Shown: piece by piece, positions 8,876 to 16,472 of the stretch | Position numbering within the stretch: the stretch's first letter is position 1 | Layout of the letters: each line of letters opens with the position of its first letter | Source of the DNA: Streptomyces sp. CB02923 | GTDB lineage: Bacteria; Actinomycetota; Actinomycetes; Streptomycetales; Streptomycetaceae | Direction: 5' to 3' | Length of the DNA: 64,000 nt | Assembly (NCBI RefSeq): GCF_001905005.1 | Contig: NZ_LWKZ01000001.1 | Location: forward strand, 747,775-811,774 | Translations under genes and position numbers: made by a program | Notes under the pieces: model-generated | What the model was told of the DNA's origin: nothing | The model's database searches: none | The model's input: the letters and a program-made list of their open reading frames with translations, nothing else

Positions 8876-9514
8876 CTACAGCCAGCCCTTGTCGCCTGCC
8901 GTGTGGACGGCTTCGGCCCGGTTGCGGGCGCCGGTCTTCTGGATGGCGGTGGACAGGTAGTTGCGCACCGTGCCGTGGGAGAGGTGGAGGGCGGCGGCGA
9001 TCTCGGCGTTGGTGGAGCCGTCCGCCGCCGCGCGCAGCACGTCGCACTCCCGGTCGGTGAGGGGGTTCGCCCCGCCGGACAGCGCGGCGGCCGCGAGGGC
9101 CGGGTCGATGACCTGTTCCCCGCGCAGCACCCGTCGTACGGCGTCCGCCAGCTGGGCGGCCGGTGCGTCCTTGACCAGGAACCCGTCGGCGCCGGACTCC
9201 ATCGCGCGGCGCAGGTAGCCGGGCCGCCCGAAGGTGGTGAGGATGACGACCTTCAGCGCCGGGAACGCGTCGCGCAGCAGCGCGGCGGCGTCCAGCCCGC
9301 TGAGGCCGGGCATCTCGATGTCGAGCAGCGCCACGTCCACCGGCTGCTCCCGCGCCGCGCCGACGACCTCGTCGCCCCGCGCGGCCTGGGCCACGACCTC
9401 CATGTCCGGCTCCAGCCCCAGCAGCGCGGCCAGCGCTTCACGGACCATGGACTGGTCCTCGGCGAGGAGGAGTCGCACTTTCTTCATGGGCTGCTCGCCG
9501 TGCGGGTCGGTCAT
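8876..9514 (-). CDS. NarL/FixJ-family response regulator
   Basis: 212 residues. Receiver domain about 12-130: acidic pair in LLLAEDQ, phosphoacceptor D65 in LLDIEMPG, conserved Thr in LTTFG and Lys in LVKDA. The C-terminal LuxR-type HTH is about 145-205 (LTDRECDVL, STNAEIAAALHLSHGTVRNY). Partner of the DesK-like kinase encoded upstream; together they probably control the linked ABC-2 exporter or membrane-related genes. Start uncertain: ATG 9514, or ATG 9487 giving MKKVRLLL. It is the last gene of a - strand operon that begins with the ABC ATPase at 12953, separated from the kinase gene by a small zinc-ribbon gene. Confidence 0.92.
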   Translation of the reverse strand: MTDPHGEQPMKKVRLLLAEDQSMVREALAALLGLEPDMEVVAQAARGDEVVGAAREQPVDVALLDIEMPGLSGLDAAALLRDAFPALKVVILTTFGRPGYLRRAMESGADGFLVKDAPAAQLADAVRRVLRGEQVIDPALAAAALSGGANPLTDRECDVLRAAADGSTNAEIAAALHLSHGTVRNYLSTAIQKTGARNRAEAVHTAGDKGWL

Positions 9515-9638
9515 GCGGACACCCTAGCCAGGCGGGCGAAAGCGCAGGTCAGCGGGCGGCGAAGGAGGAGGCGGAGGGGGCGGAGGAGACAGGGGCGGCG
9601 GCAGCGGCGGGCCGGACGGGTCGGACGGGTCGGACAGG
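9515..9638. other. Purine-rich spacer between zinc-ribbon and response-regulator genes
   Basis: 124 bp dominated on the + strand by GGAGG/GGCGG runs and by three short copies of a GGACGGGTC-like unit. No terminator is evident, so read-through into the regulator gene is plausible. Confidence 0.4.
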
Positions 9639-9830
9639 TCAGACGTAGAAGCGTTTGTGCTGCGGTGTCGGCTCGAAGGTCTGCAGGCAGCCGGAGCACC
9701 ACCAGTGCCAGGTCTCCTGCCCCCGGCCCGAGTCGCTGGTGTCCTTCCACAGGCGGCGCCGGTCGCGGCAGGCCGGGCAGCCGGGCGTGGCGAGGGGACG
9801 GACGACGGCCCGCGGGTCGATGGGTGGCAT
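9639..9830 (-). CDS. Small zinc-ribbon protein
   Basis: 63 residues. Two Cys pairs, CPAC near residues 18-21 and CSGC near 45-48, separated by a basic and Trp-rich stretch (RRRLW, WHWWC), form a zinc-ribbon knuckle. The protein ends KRFYV. The regular spacing of the Cys pairs and lack of low-complexity bias argue that it is real. ATG at 9830 is preferred because the protein becomes well ordered there; the ribosome site is weak, and an ATG at 9890 would add 20 Pro/Gly-rich residues. It sits between kinase and response-regulator genes on the same strand, so it may be part of that signalling operon. Function unknown. Confidence 0.66.
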   Translation of the reverse strand: MPPIDPRAVVRPLATPGCPACRDRRRLWKDTSDSGRGQETWHWWCSGCLQTFEPTPQHKRFYV

Positions 9831-9951
9831 GGCGCCAGCGTGCACCGCCCGGAGCGCCGGGGCGCCGGATTCCGCGCCGGGCCACTCCATCGGGGGGAGC
9901 GGGGGCGGGTACGCCCGTGCGCCGGAGCCGAGGGGCGCACGGACACGGCGC

Positions 9952-10037
9952 ACGGCCTCCCACTTCACGCCTCGCGCCGTACGCCTCCCACCTCACGCCG
10001 TACGCCTCCAGCCGCATGCCTCCCACCTCACGCCTCC
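9952..10037. repeat. Degenerate tandem repeat, unit about 20-25 bp
   Basis: Imperfect copies of a CCTCCCACCTCACGCC core recur three to four times with CGCCGTACG spacers between the zinc-ribbon gene and the end of the kinase gene, overlapping the kinase stop at 10028. Array boundaries were read by eye. Confidence 0.6.
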
Positions 10038-11263
10038 GACGGGCTGTGCTCCGCGGGCCGGGCGGCGGCCCCGGACACCGGCGGGCTGCCGAGGGGGACG
10101 TACGCGCGCAGGGCGAAGCCGCGGCCGCGCGGCGCGGTGCCGGTCTCCAGGCGCCCGTCGGCGAGGGCGAGGCGTTCGCGCAGGCCGCTCAGGCCGTTCC
10201 CGTCGTGCCCGCCGCGCGGGGGCCCGGTGCCGTCGTCGATGACGGACAGGCACAGCAGCCGCCGCTCGTCGGCCTCCCACTCCTCGGTGAGCAGCACCTC
10301 GCAGCGGCCGGCCGCGCTGTGCCGTACGACGTTGGTGACGGCCTCCCGCAGCGCCCAGGCCAGCGCGCTCTCCCCGTCCTCCGTGAGGCCCCGGTGCTCC
10401 TGTTCCAGGGCCGGGTCGATGTCGGCCGTGATCGCCGCGGTGCGCAGCGCGGCGCGCATCCCGGCCAGTTCGACGACCAGGCGCGGGCGCCGGTAGCCGG
10501 TGACCGCCTCACGGACGTCCACCAGCGCCTGGCGGCTGACCCGTTCGATGTCGGCGACCTGCTTGGCCGCGCCGTCCGGTTCGGCGGGCAGCATCCGTCC
10601 GGCCAGTTCGCTCTTGAGCGTGATCAGGGAGAGCGAGTGGCCCAGGAGGTCGTGCAGGTCCCGGGCGAGCCGCAGCCGCTCCTCGTTGGCGGCGAGCCGC
10701 GCGACCTCTTCCCGCGCCTCGCGCAGCTCCTTCGTCGTACGGATCAGATGCTGCACGCCGACCATCGCGAACCCGCTGAGCAGGCAGGGCAGCGCGTAGG
10801 CGAAGAGGTAGACCCGCACTTCGCCGTAGCGCAGGCCGATCAGCACGAGGGTGGCGGTCAGTGCGGGGACGGCCCACCGGGCGGTGCTCCAGGGCCGCGA
10901 GACGGCCACCGCGACGCACACGAACGTGAAGAGCACCAGCCAGTTCGGCCCGAGGACGGAGGACAGCAGGACGGCGATCGCCGCGATGAAGGTCACGGCC
11001 GCCCGGATCGCCCAGTCCGGCCAGGACCGGTGCACCATGTGCCGGAAGAGCAGGGCGAAGTAGACGCCGACGAACAGCAGGAGACCGGCGCAGCCCAGCA
11101 CCTCGCGCGCCGGGGACATGTCCCCGTCGATCAGGTCCCCGATCGGACCCGTCAGGTACAGGAACCAGATGACGATCCAGACGCTCTTCACCAGCGCCTG
11201 CCGGCGGGTGCGGGGCGGCGTTCCGATCAGCACCGGGCTGCGCTCGGTCTCCGTTTCCTTCAT
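10028..11263 (-). CDS. DesK-like sensor histidine kinase
   Basis: 411 residues. N-terminal membrane region with about five to six hydrophobic segments (about 25-175) and almost no extracellular loops, suggesting that the membrane or a ligand within it is sensed. A coiled linker (175-198) leads to the HisKA_3 dimerisation box with phosphoacceptor H204 in LARDLHDLLGHS. The HATPase domain follows (about 290-385) with an N-box-like REAVTNVVRHS and a glycine-rich GNGLSGLRERL. Its ATG overlaps the upstream permease stop (ATGA), so translation is coupled. It pairs with the NarL-type regulator at 8876 and the ABC-2 exporter; such sets commonly control drug, lipid or envelope-stress responses. Confidence 0.9.
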   Translation of the reverse strand: MKETETERSPVLIGTPPRTRRQALVKSVWIVIWFLYLTGPIGDLIDGDMSPAREVLGCAGLLLFVGVYFALLFRHMVHRSWPDWAIRAAVTFIAAIAVLLSSVLGPNWLVLFTFVCVAVAVSRPWSTARWAVPALTATLVLIGLRYGEVRVYLFAYALPCLLSGFAMVGVQHLIRTTKELREAREEVARLAANEERLRLARDLHDLLGHSLSLITLKSELAGRMLPAEPDGAAKQVADIERVSRQALVDVREAVTGYRRPRLVVELAGMRAALRTAAITADIDPALEQEHRGLTEDGESALAWALREAVTNVVRHSAAGRCEVLLTEEWEADERRLLCLSVIDDGTGPPRGGHDGNGLSGLRERLALADGRLETGTAPRGRGFALRAYVPLGSPPVSGAAARPAEHSPSEA

Positions 11264-11997
11264 GCCGTACGCGTGTCCTTCCGGTAGAGCCAGCCCGCGG
11301 CGCCGGCGAAGACGATCAGGTAGCCGGCGAGGAGGGCCAGGTCCTTGACGTCCGGGGCGTGGCCGCCTTCGATGGCCGTGCCGAGCGCGGCGTACGCGTG
11401 GGTCGGCAGCCACTCGGCGATGTTCTGCGCCCACTGTGGCAGGAGCGTCAGCGGCATCCACAGCCCGCCGAGGAACGCCAGCACGAAGTAGATCATCATC
11501 GAGATGGGGCGGACCGCGTCACCGCTGGCCAGGTAGCCGATGGCCACGCCGAGCGCGGCGAAGACGAAGCTGCCGAGCCAGGTCGCGACGAGGATGGCCA
11601 CCCACTGCCAGGCTTCCAGCCGTACGCCCTTGACCGTGGCGGCGACCAGCATGACGAGCACGATGGACGGCAGGCTGACCGTCGCGGCGGCGCCCATCTT
11701 CGCGGCGACGTAGCCGCGTCCGGGCAGCGCCGTCAGCCGCAGCTGCCGTACCCAGCCCTTCTCGCGCTCCTTGGCGATGGCCTCGCTGTTGCCGATCAGT
11801 ACGGCGGTCATCGCGCCGAAGGCGGCCATGGCGACCATGAAGTACAGGGGCATGCTCAGGGACATGCCCAGGACCGGCTTGTTGCTCGCGCCGCCCGCGA
11901 TGATCAGGTAGAGCACCGGCGGGTAGATCACCGAGAAGAACATGAACTTCTTGTTCCGCAGGGCGCGGACGATCTCCAGCTTGATCAGGGTGGTCAT
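11260..11997 (-). CDS. ABC-2 type transporter permease
   Basis: 245-residue integral membrane protein with about six membrane segments, beginning MTTLIKLEIVRALRNKKF, a typical ABC-2 amphipathic start. A conserved-looking FLGGLWMPLTLLPQW stretch before the last segment fits the ABC2_membrane family. It forms the channel for the ATPase encoded immediately upstream; the start overlaps that gene by ATGA and the stop overlaps the kinase gene by ATGA, so all three are translationally coupled. Substrate unknown; drug or lipid efflux is usual for ABC-2 pairs tied to a DesK-type system. Confidence 0.9.
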   Translation of the reverse strand: MTTLIKLEIVRALRNKKFMFFSVIYPPVLYLIIAGGASNKPVLGMSLSMPLYFMVAMAAFGAMTAVLIGNSEAIAKEREKGWVRQLRLTALPGRGYVAAKMGAAATVSLPSIVLVMLVAATVKGVRLEAWQWVAILVATWLGSFVFAALGVAIGYLASGDAVRPISMMIYFVLAFLGGLWMPLTLLPQWAQNIAEWLPTHAYAALGTAIEGGHAPDVKDLALLAGYLIVFAGAAGWLYRKDTRTA

Positions 11998-12953
11998 CGT
12001 GCCGCCTCCTCGGCGGTCGCCGCGTCGGTGATGGCGATGAACGCCTGCTCCAGGCCGAGTCCGGCCACTTCCAGGTTGTACGGGTACAGGCCCAGCCCGT
12101 AGACGGCGTGCGTGGTCGCGTCGGCGTCCTCGGACTGGATGCGTACGGTGCGCCCGGAGACCTCCAGGGAGGTCAGGAACGGCAGGCGGCGCAGCGCCTC
12201 GTGGTCGACCGGCCCCTCCAGGTCGAAGGCGATCCGGCGGGCGCCGGCCCTCGCCTTGATCTCGGCGGCGGTGCCGTCGGCCAGCACCCGGCCGCGGTGC
12301 AGCACGATCACGCGGTCGGCGACCTCGTCGGCCTCTTCGAGGTAGTGGGTGGCGAACAGCACCGTACGGCCCTGGCGGGCCTGGGCGCGCATGGTGCCCC
12401 AGAAGGTCTGCCGCGAGGTGACGTCCATGCCGGTGGTCGGCTCGTCCAGCACGATCAGGTCGTTGGCCCCGGCCGTGGCGAGCGCGAAGCGCACCCGCTG
12501 CTCCTGGCCGCCGGAGAGCTTGTCGACCATCCGGTCGGCGATCTCGGTGATCCCGGCGGCTTCCATGATCTGCTCGACCGGAAAGCCGCCGGGGTGCAGA
12601 TCACTGGCGAGCCGGACCAGCTCACGGACCTTCACGCCGGTCATCAGCCCGCCGCTCTGCAGCATGGCGCCGACCTTGCCCTGCTCGATGGCGCGCTGCG
12701 GGCTGGTGCCGAAGAGCGACACCTCGCCCGCGTCGGCGTTGCGCAGGCCCAGGAGCAGGTCGAGGGCGGAGGACTTGCCGGCACCGTTGGGGCCGAGGAG
12801 GGCGACGGTCTCGCCCGGGTACAGATCGAGATCGAGGTCGGCCACCGCCCGTACGGTGCCGTAGTTCTTGCTGACCTTCCGGAAGCTGACCACGGGCGCC
12901 GGGCCCGCCCGGCGCCCGGCGGCGCGGTCTGTGCTGGTGGCTGTGCTCGTCAT
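11994..12953 (-). CDS. ABC exporter ATP-binding protein
   Basis: 319 residues. Walker A GPNGAGKS at about 54-61, signature LSGGQEQRV, Walker B LIVLDEPTTGMD, and the switch histidine in FATHYLEEAD; about 80 C-terminal residues are typical of drug-exporter (DrrA/CcmA-like) ATPases. ATG at 12953 is chosen with GGAA about 9 nt upstream; an in-frame GTG at 12968 would add MKLEH. It is the first gene of the operon ATPase, permease, kinase, zinc-ribbon, response regulator, so the promoter should lie in 12954-13140. Confidence 0.9.
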   Translation of the reverse strand: MTSTATSTDRAAGRRAGPAPVVSFRKVSKNYGTVRAVADLDLDLYPGETVALLGPNGAGKSSALDLLLGLRNADAGEVSLFGTSPQRAIEQGKVGAMLQSGGLMTGVKVRELVRLASDLHPGGFPVEQIMEAAGITEIADRMVDKLSGGQEQRVRFALATAGANDLIVLDEPTTGMDVTSRQTFWGTMRAQARQGRTVLFATHYLEEADEVADRVIVLHRGRVLADGTAAEIKARAGARRIAFDLEGPVDHEALRRLPFLTSLEVSGRTVRIQSEDADATTHAVYGLGLYPYNLEVAGLGLEQAFIAITDAATAEEAAR

Positions 12954-13140
12954 GTGTTCCAGCTTCACAGCGGGGCGGTCGCCCGCGGCAGTGTCGGCTG
13001 TCGCATCTCCGGGATGACAGATGTCATGGGGGGTGTCCCCTAGGGCCCACGTCCGGTGGCTCCGGCCGCGGCTGGAGGGCGGTCGGCGGCTCCGGCCACG
13101 GCCGGGGAGGGCGGTCAGCCGGGCACGGCGGGGAGGGCGG

Positions 13141-14001
13141 TCAGCCGGGCACGCTCATGCGCTGTGTGCCGATCACCGACAGCAGCCGCAGTGCCTCTGC
13201 CGACGGCGAGCCGGGAGCGGCGGTGTAGAGGAAGACGCGCTGGTCCCGGTCGGCGACGTCCAGGACGTCGCAGCTGACGCTGACGGGGCCGACGAGGGGG
13301 TGCGCGAAGGTCTTGCAGAGGGTGGGCCGGGACGTCACGTCGTGGGCGGCCCAGAGCCGGGCGAACTCCGCGCTGCCGTCGAGGAGCTCGTCGACCAGGG
13401 CGGTCACTTCCGGGTCCCGGGGGTAGCGGGCCGCGGCGGCGTGCAGCTGCCGGGCCATGGTCCGGGCGAACTCGTCCGCGTCCGAGACGCCGTACAGCCG
13501 CCGGCCGTCCCGGTACGGGCCGAGGAAGGCTCGCCGGACGAGGTTCCGGTCCCGGCGCGGGAGGGCGGAGAAGTCCTCCATGAGGGCGGCGGCCAGCTCG
13601 TTCCAGGCGATGACCTCGTACGTCGCCGACACCACGACCGCCGCGGCCTCGGGCAGCCGCCGCAGCAGGTCGACGAGGCTCTGGCGCACCTCCCGCGACG
13701 GGCCGGGCGGGGGTCCGGGCGGGGCACCGGCGAGGTGGTGGAGGTGTGCGCGCTCGGCGTCCGGCATCCGCAGGGCGCGGGCGAGCTGGGCCAGCACCTC
13801 GCGGGAGGGGCGGGGGCCGCGGGCCTGCTCCAGCCGCGTGTAGTACTCGGTCGAGATGAACGCCAGCTGCGCCACTTCCTCGCGGCGCAGCCCCGGGGTG
13901 CGGCGGCGCGTACCGGCGGGCAGCCCCACGTCGGCGGGGGTGATGCGCTCGCGCCTGCTGCGCAGGAAGTCGCCGAGTTCTCGTCGTACGTGTCGGTCCA
14001 C
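13141..14001 (-). CDS. XRE-family regulator with MmyB-like ligand-binding domain
   Basis: 286 residues. N-terminal HTH (about 8-70) with the family hallmark RRTPGLRREEVAQLA and YYTRLEQARGPRPS; the C-terminal half (about 100-270) matches the MmyB/MLTR ligand-binding domain, with NELAAALMEDF, RRAFLGPYRDG and LVGPVSVSCDVL. Characterised relatives bind fatty acids or small ligands and repress a neighbouring oxidoreductase gene, consistent with the divergent SDR 87 bp away. GTG at 14001 is chosen because the family starts just before the RRELGDFLRSRR helix; a GGGGAGG lies immediately before it, closer than ideal, so the exact start is uncertain. Confidence 0.88.
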   Translation of the reverse strand: MDRHVRRELGDFLRSRRERITPADVGLPAGTRRRTPGLRREEVAQLAFISTEYYTRLEQARGPRPSREVLAQLARALRMPDAERAHLHHLAGAPPGPPPGPSREVRQSLVDLLRRLPEAAAVVVSATYEVIAWNELAAALMEDFSALPRRDRNLVRRAFLGPYRDGRRLYGVSDADEFARTMARQLHAAAARYPRDPEVTALVDELLDGSAEFARLWAAHDVTSRPTLCKTFAHPLVGPVSVSCDVLDVADRDQRVFLYTAAPGSPSAEALRLLSVIGTQRMSVPG

Positions 14002-14088
14002 CTCCCCAGTGTGCGCGGGCGGCGCGGCGCTCAGCCAGGTACTGCCGGTGCCTGGATGCGCGGGACGGCCGGGCACAGGCTCGTCGGC

Positions 14089-14880
14089 ATGAACAACACA
14101 CCGACCCCGTCCACCACGACCGCGGGCCTGCTCACCGGCAAGGTCGCCTTCATCACGGGTGCCGGCCGCGGCATCGGCGCCGCGGCGGCGCGGCTGTTCG
14201 CCCGGGAGGGCGCCCGGGTGCTCCTCGCCGCACGCACGGAGACGCAGCTCAAGGCGGTGACCGAGGAGATCCGCGCGGCCGGCGGCACCGCCGGTCACGT
14301 GGTGTGCGACCTGGCCGACGCGGCGAGTGTCCGGGCCGCCGTCGACCGGTGCGTGGAGCTGTACGGCCGGCTCGACGTGGCCTTCAACAACGGCGCTACG
14401 GGGCAGCCGCCCGGCCCGATGGACCAGCTGCCGGAAGCGGATTTCGACGTCGTCAGCGCCGTCGACTTCAAGGGCCCGTGGCTGGCCATGACCGCCGAGG
14501 TCGCCGCCATCCGCGCCACCGCCGGACGCGGGGCCATCGTCAACACCTCCAGCGTCGGCAGCCTGACGGGCAACCCGCAGCTGCCCGTGTACGGCGCGGC
14601 GAAGCGGGCGGTCAACAGCCTCACCGAGTCGGCGGCCGTCACGTACGGCCCGGAAGGCATCCGCGTCAACGCCGTCGCGCCCGGCACCACGCTCACCGAG
14701 ATGCTGCACGCGTGGGACGAGGAGGTGCCCGGCACCATCGAGCAGCTCAACCTCCGGACCCCGCTGGGCCGTGCCGCCGAGCCGAAGGAGATCGCCGAGG
14801 CCGCCGCCTGGCTCCTCAGCGACCGCGCCTCCTACGTCACCGGCACGGTCCTCCGGGTCGACGGCGGCCTGTTCGCCTGA
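14089..14880 (+). CDS. Short-chain dehydrogenase/reductase
   Basis: 263 residues, classical SDR. Cofactor motif TGAGRGIG near residues 25-32, the NNG position in AFNNGAT, catalytic Ser in NTSSVGS, Y-x-x-x-K in VYGAAKRAV, and the C-terminal VTGTVLRVDGGLFA. An Ala-Arg after the second strand suggests NADP(H) preference. Substrate unknown. ATG at 14089 follows the divergent XRE regulator gene, its probable controller. Serine-hydrolase gene convergent downstream, about 50 bp away. Confidence 0.9.
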   Translation: MNNTPTPSTTTAGLLTGKVAFITGAGRGIGAAAARLFAREGARVLLAARTETQLKAVTEEIRAAGGTAGHVVCDLADAASVRAAVDRCVELYGRLDVAFNNGATGQPPGPMDQLPEADFDVVSAVDFKGPWLAMTAEVAAIRATAGRGAIVNTSSVGSLTGNPQLPVYGAAKRAVNSLTESAAVTYGPEGIRVNAVAPGTTLTEMLHAWDEEVPGTIEQLNLRTPLGRAAEPKEIAEAAAWLLSDRASYVTGTVLRVDGGLFA

Positions 14881-14929
14881 GCCGGAGGGACGTTCCCGCG
14901 GTGCGCCGGGCCGGGGCCCTGGCCGCTGT

Positions 14930-16195
14930 CTAGCGCTTCCGCGGGCCGCAGAACTCGGCCTCGACGACTCCCGCGTACGCGGAGGCGTCGCCCATCCAGT
15001 CACCGTTGATGTTGAACGTCAGCTGGTGGCTGCCGTCCCTGGTGCCGACGACCCCGGACACGGAGCCGTTGGCGCGGCCGGTCTTGCCCACCACGGTCAC
15101 CCCGCAGGAGAGGGTGATCGACTCGATGCCGAGTCCGTAGCGGTAGCCCTGGGTGTCCGCGGGCACGGTGGTGAACATCGCGCGCGTGGCGGCCGGGCTC
15201 AGCAGCCGGCCCTGCGTCAGGGCCCGGAAGAAGGTGTTGAGGTCGCCGGTGGTGGAGATGATGTCGCCCGACGCGCCGAGCCACGACATGTTCTGTTCGG
15301 TGGCGTCCACGACCGGCGCGCCGGGCTCCTTCTGCCGCAGCCGTGAGTAGGCGGTGGGGTGCGGCAGCGGCAGCCGGGGGTCCAGGCCGGGGAACGAGGT
15401 CTCGCGCAGCTTGAGCGGGGTGAGGATGCGCCGCTGCACCTCGTGGGCGTACGAGTGGCCGGTCGCCTTCTCGATGATCATTCCGACGAGTACGTAGTTG
15501 GTGTTGCTGTACAGGGCCGTGCCCAAGGTGCCGGGCGGGGTCTGCCGCAGTGCGAGGGCCACCAGGTCCGCCGGACGGTAGGTGTCGTAGCGGTGTTCGA
15601 GGAAGCCGGGGCCGGAGGCGCGGTGGGCGAACCCGGGGTCGGCGGTGTGGTTGCGGATGCCGCTGGTGTGGTTCAGCAGCCGCCACAGCGGGATGGCGCG
15701 GCCGTCGTTGCCGTCTTTTGCGTCGCTTCCGCTGGTGTCGCTGGTGTCGCTGTTGTGGACGACGCCCGGGAGCCACTTCTCGACGGTGTCGTCCAGGCTG
15801 AGCCTGCCCTCCTCCGCGAGCTGGAGGAGGACGGTGGCCAGGAAGGTCTTCGTGACGCTGGCGGCGCGGAAGTGCTCCGCGCTGGTCCGTTCGCGGTGCG
15901 TGGAGGTGTCCGCCTCCCCGGCCGAGCCGGACCACCGGCCGCGTGCGTCCCTGGCTTCGGCGACGACGCCGGGGAGTCCGGCCTTCTCCACCACGGCCCG
16001 GAGCGCTTCCTGGGTCGCCTGGTGGCCGTCCGGGCGGCGGTCGGGGGACGCGGCGTCGGCGGCCGGGCCGGTGGCGAGGACCGCGGTCAGGGCAAGGGCC
16101 AGGGCCGTGGCGCGGGTGGTGGCGGAGCGGAACGTGGAGGTGCGGGCCGCGGTGCTTCCGGCGGTACCGCCGGGGCGGTCGGTTACGGAGATCAT
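14930..16195 (-). CDS. Secreted serine hydrolase (beta-lactamase/D-Ala-D-Ala carboxypeptidase family)
   Basis: 421 residues. Long signal sequence (about 1-49; Arg-rich n-region, Ala/Leu core, cleavage near ADA). Class C-like penicillin-binding fold with S113-x-x-K116 in ASVTK, Y229-S230-N231, and KTG in VGKTG near residue 374. It could be a D,D-carboxypeptidase/esterase acting outside the membrane; substrate not predictable. Residues about 148-167 (Ser/Thr/Asp-rich) look like a surface insertion absent from compact homologues. ATG at 16195 has a weak ribosome site. The upstream region on this strand contains the tandem-repeat/hairpin element at 16313-16461. Confidence 0.85.
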   Translation of the reverse strand: MISVTDRPGGTAGSTAARTSTFRSATTRATALALALTAVLATGPAADAASPDRRPDGHQATQEALRAVVEKAGLPGVVAEARDARGRWSGSAGEADTSTHRERTSAEHFRAASVTKTFLATVLLQLAEEGRLSLDDTVEKWLPGVVHNSDTSDTSGSDAKDGNDGRAIPLWRLLNHTSGIRNHTADPGFAHRASGPGFLEHRYDTYRPADLVALALRQTPPGTLGTALYSNTNYVLVGMIIEKATGHSYAHEVQRRILTPLKLRETSFPGLDPRLPLPHPTAYSRLRQKEPGAPVVDATEQNMSWLGASGDIISTTGDLNTFFRALTQGRLLSPAATRAMFTTVPADTQGYRYGLGIESITLSCGVTVVGKTGRANGSVSGVVGTRDGSHQLTFNINGDWMGDASAYAGVVEAEFCGPRKR

Positions 16196-16312
16196 GGCGG
16201 GGACGCTACGGCGGGCCGGGGGCCGCGCAGTATCGACGAAAGTAAGGGTCAGGGCCCGACGTTGGTCGGGTTTTCCGGCCGTTCCGGGCTCCGGGTGCGG
16301 CGCCCGGACGAC

Positions 16313-16353
16313 GTCGAGCCGGTCCCGTACGGACGGTACGGGACCGGCTCGAC
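16313..16353. terminator. Perfect 18-bp hairpin
   Basis: Two perfectly complementary 18-nt arms (16313-16330 and 16336-16353) with a 5-nt loop. The right arm is made from the first unit of the adjacent 19-bp tandem repeat. It lies downstream of the PG_binding_4 gene on the - strand, where it would act as a terminator, and upstream of the serine hydrolase gene. Confidence 0.7.
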
Positions 16354-16461
16354 GTACCGGCACCGGCTCGACGTACCAGGTCCGGCTCGACGTACCGACA
16401 CCGACTCGACGCACCGACACCGACTCGACGCACCGGCACCGGCTCGACGCACCGGCACCGG
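16335..16461. repeat. 19-bp tandem repeat, about 6.7 copies
   Basis: Consensus GTACCGGCACCGGCTCGAC. Units begin at 16335, 16354, 16373, 16392, 16411 and 16430, with a partial copy at 16449. Neighbouring units differ by one to four substitutions. The repeat is non-coding and sits just after the stop of the PG_binding_4 gene. Confidence 0.85.
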
Positions 16462-16472
16462 AGCGGGGCGGG

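Noticed and set aside
8609..11287. Very long + strand open frame opposite the response regulator and kinase genes
   Set aside because: Low-complexity Arg/Gly/His composition; the opposite strand encodes clear receiver, HTH and HATPase motifs.
16206..16439. Short - strand frame through the 19-bp repeat
   Set aside because: The translation is merely the repeat read in frame; 19 is not a multiple of three, so the coding pattern is not maintained.
16335..16461. CRISPR array
   Set aside because: The 19-bp units are directly contiguous with no unique spacers, and no cas genes are present.
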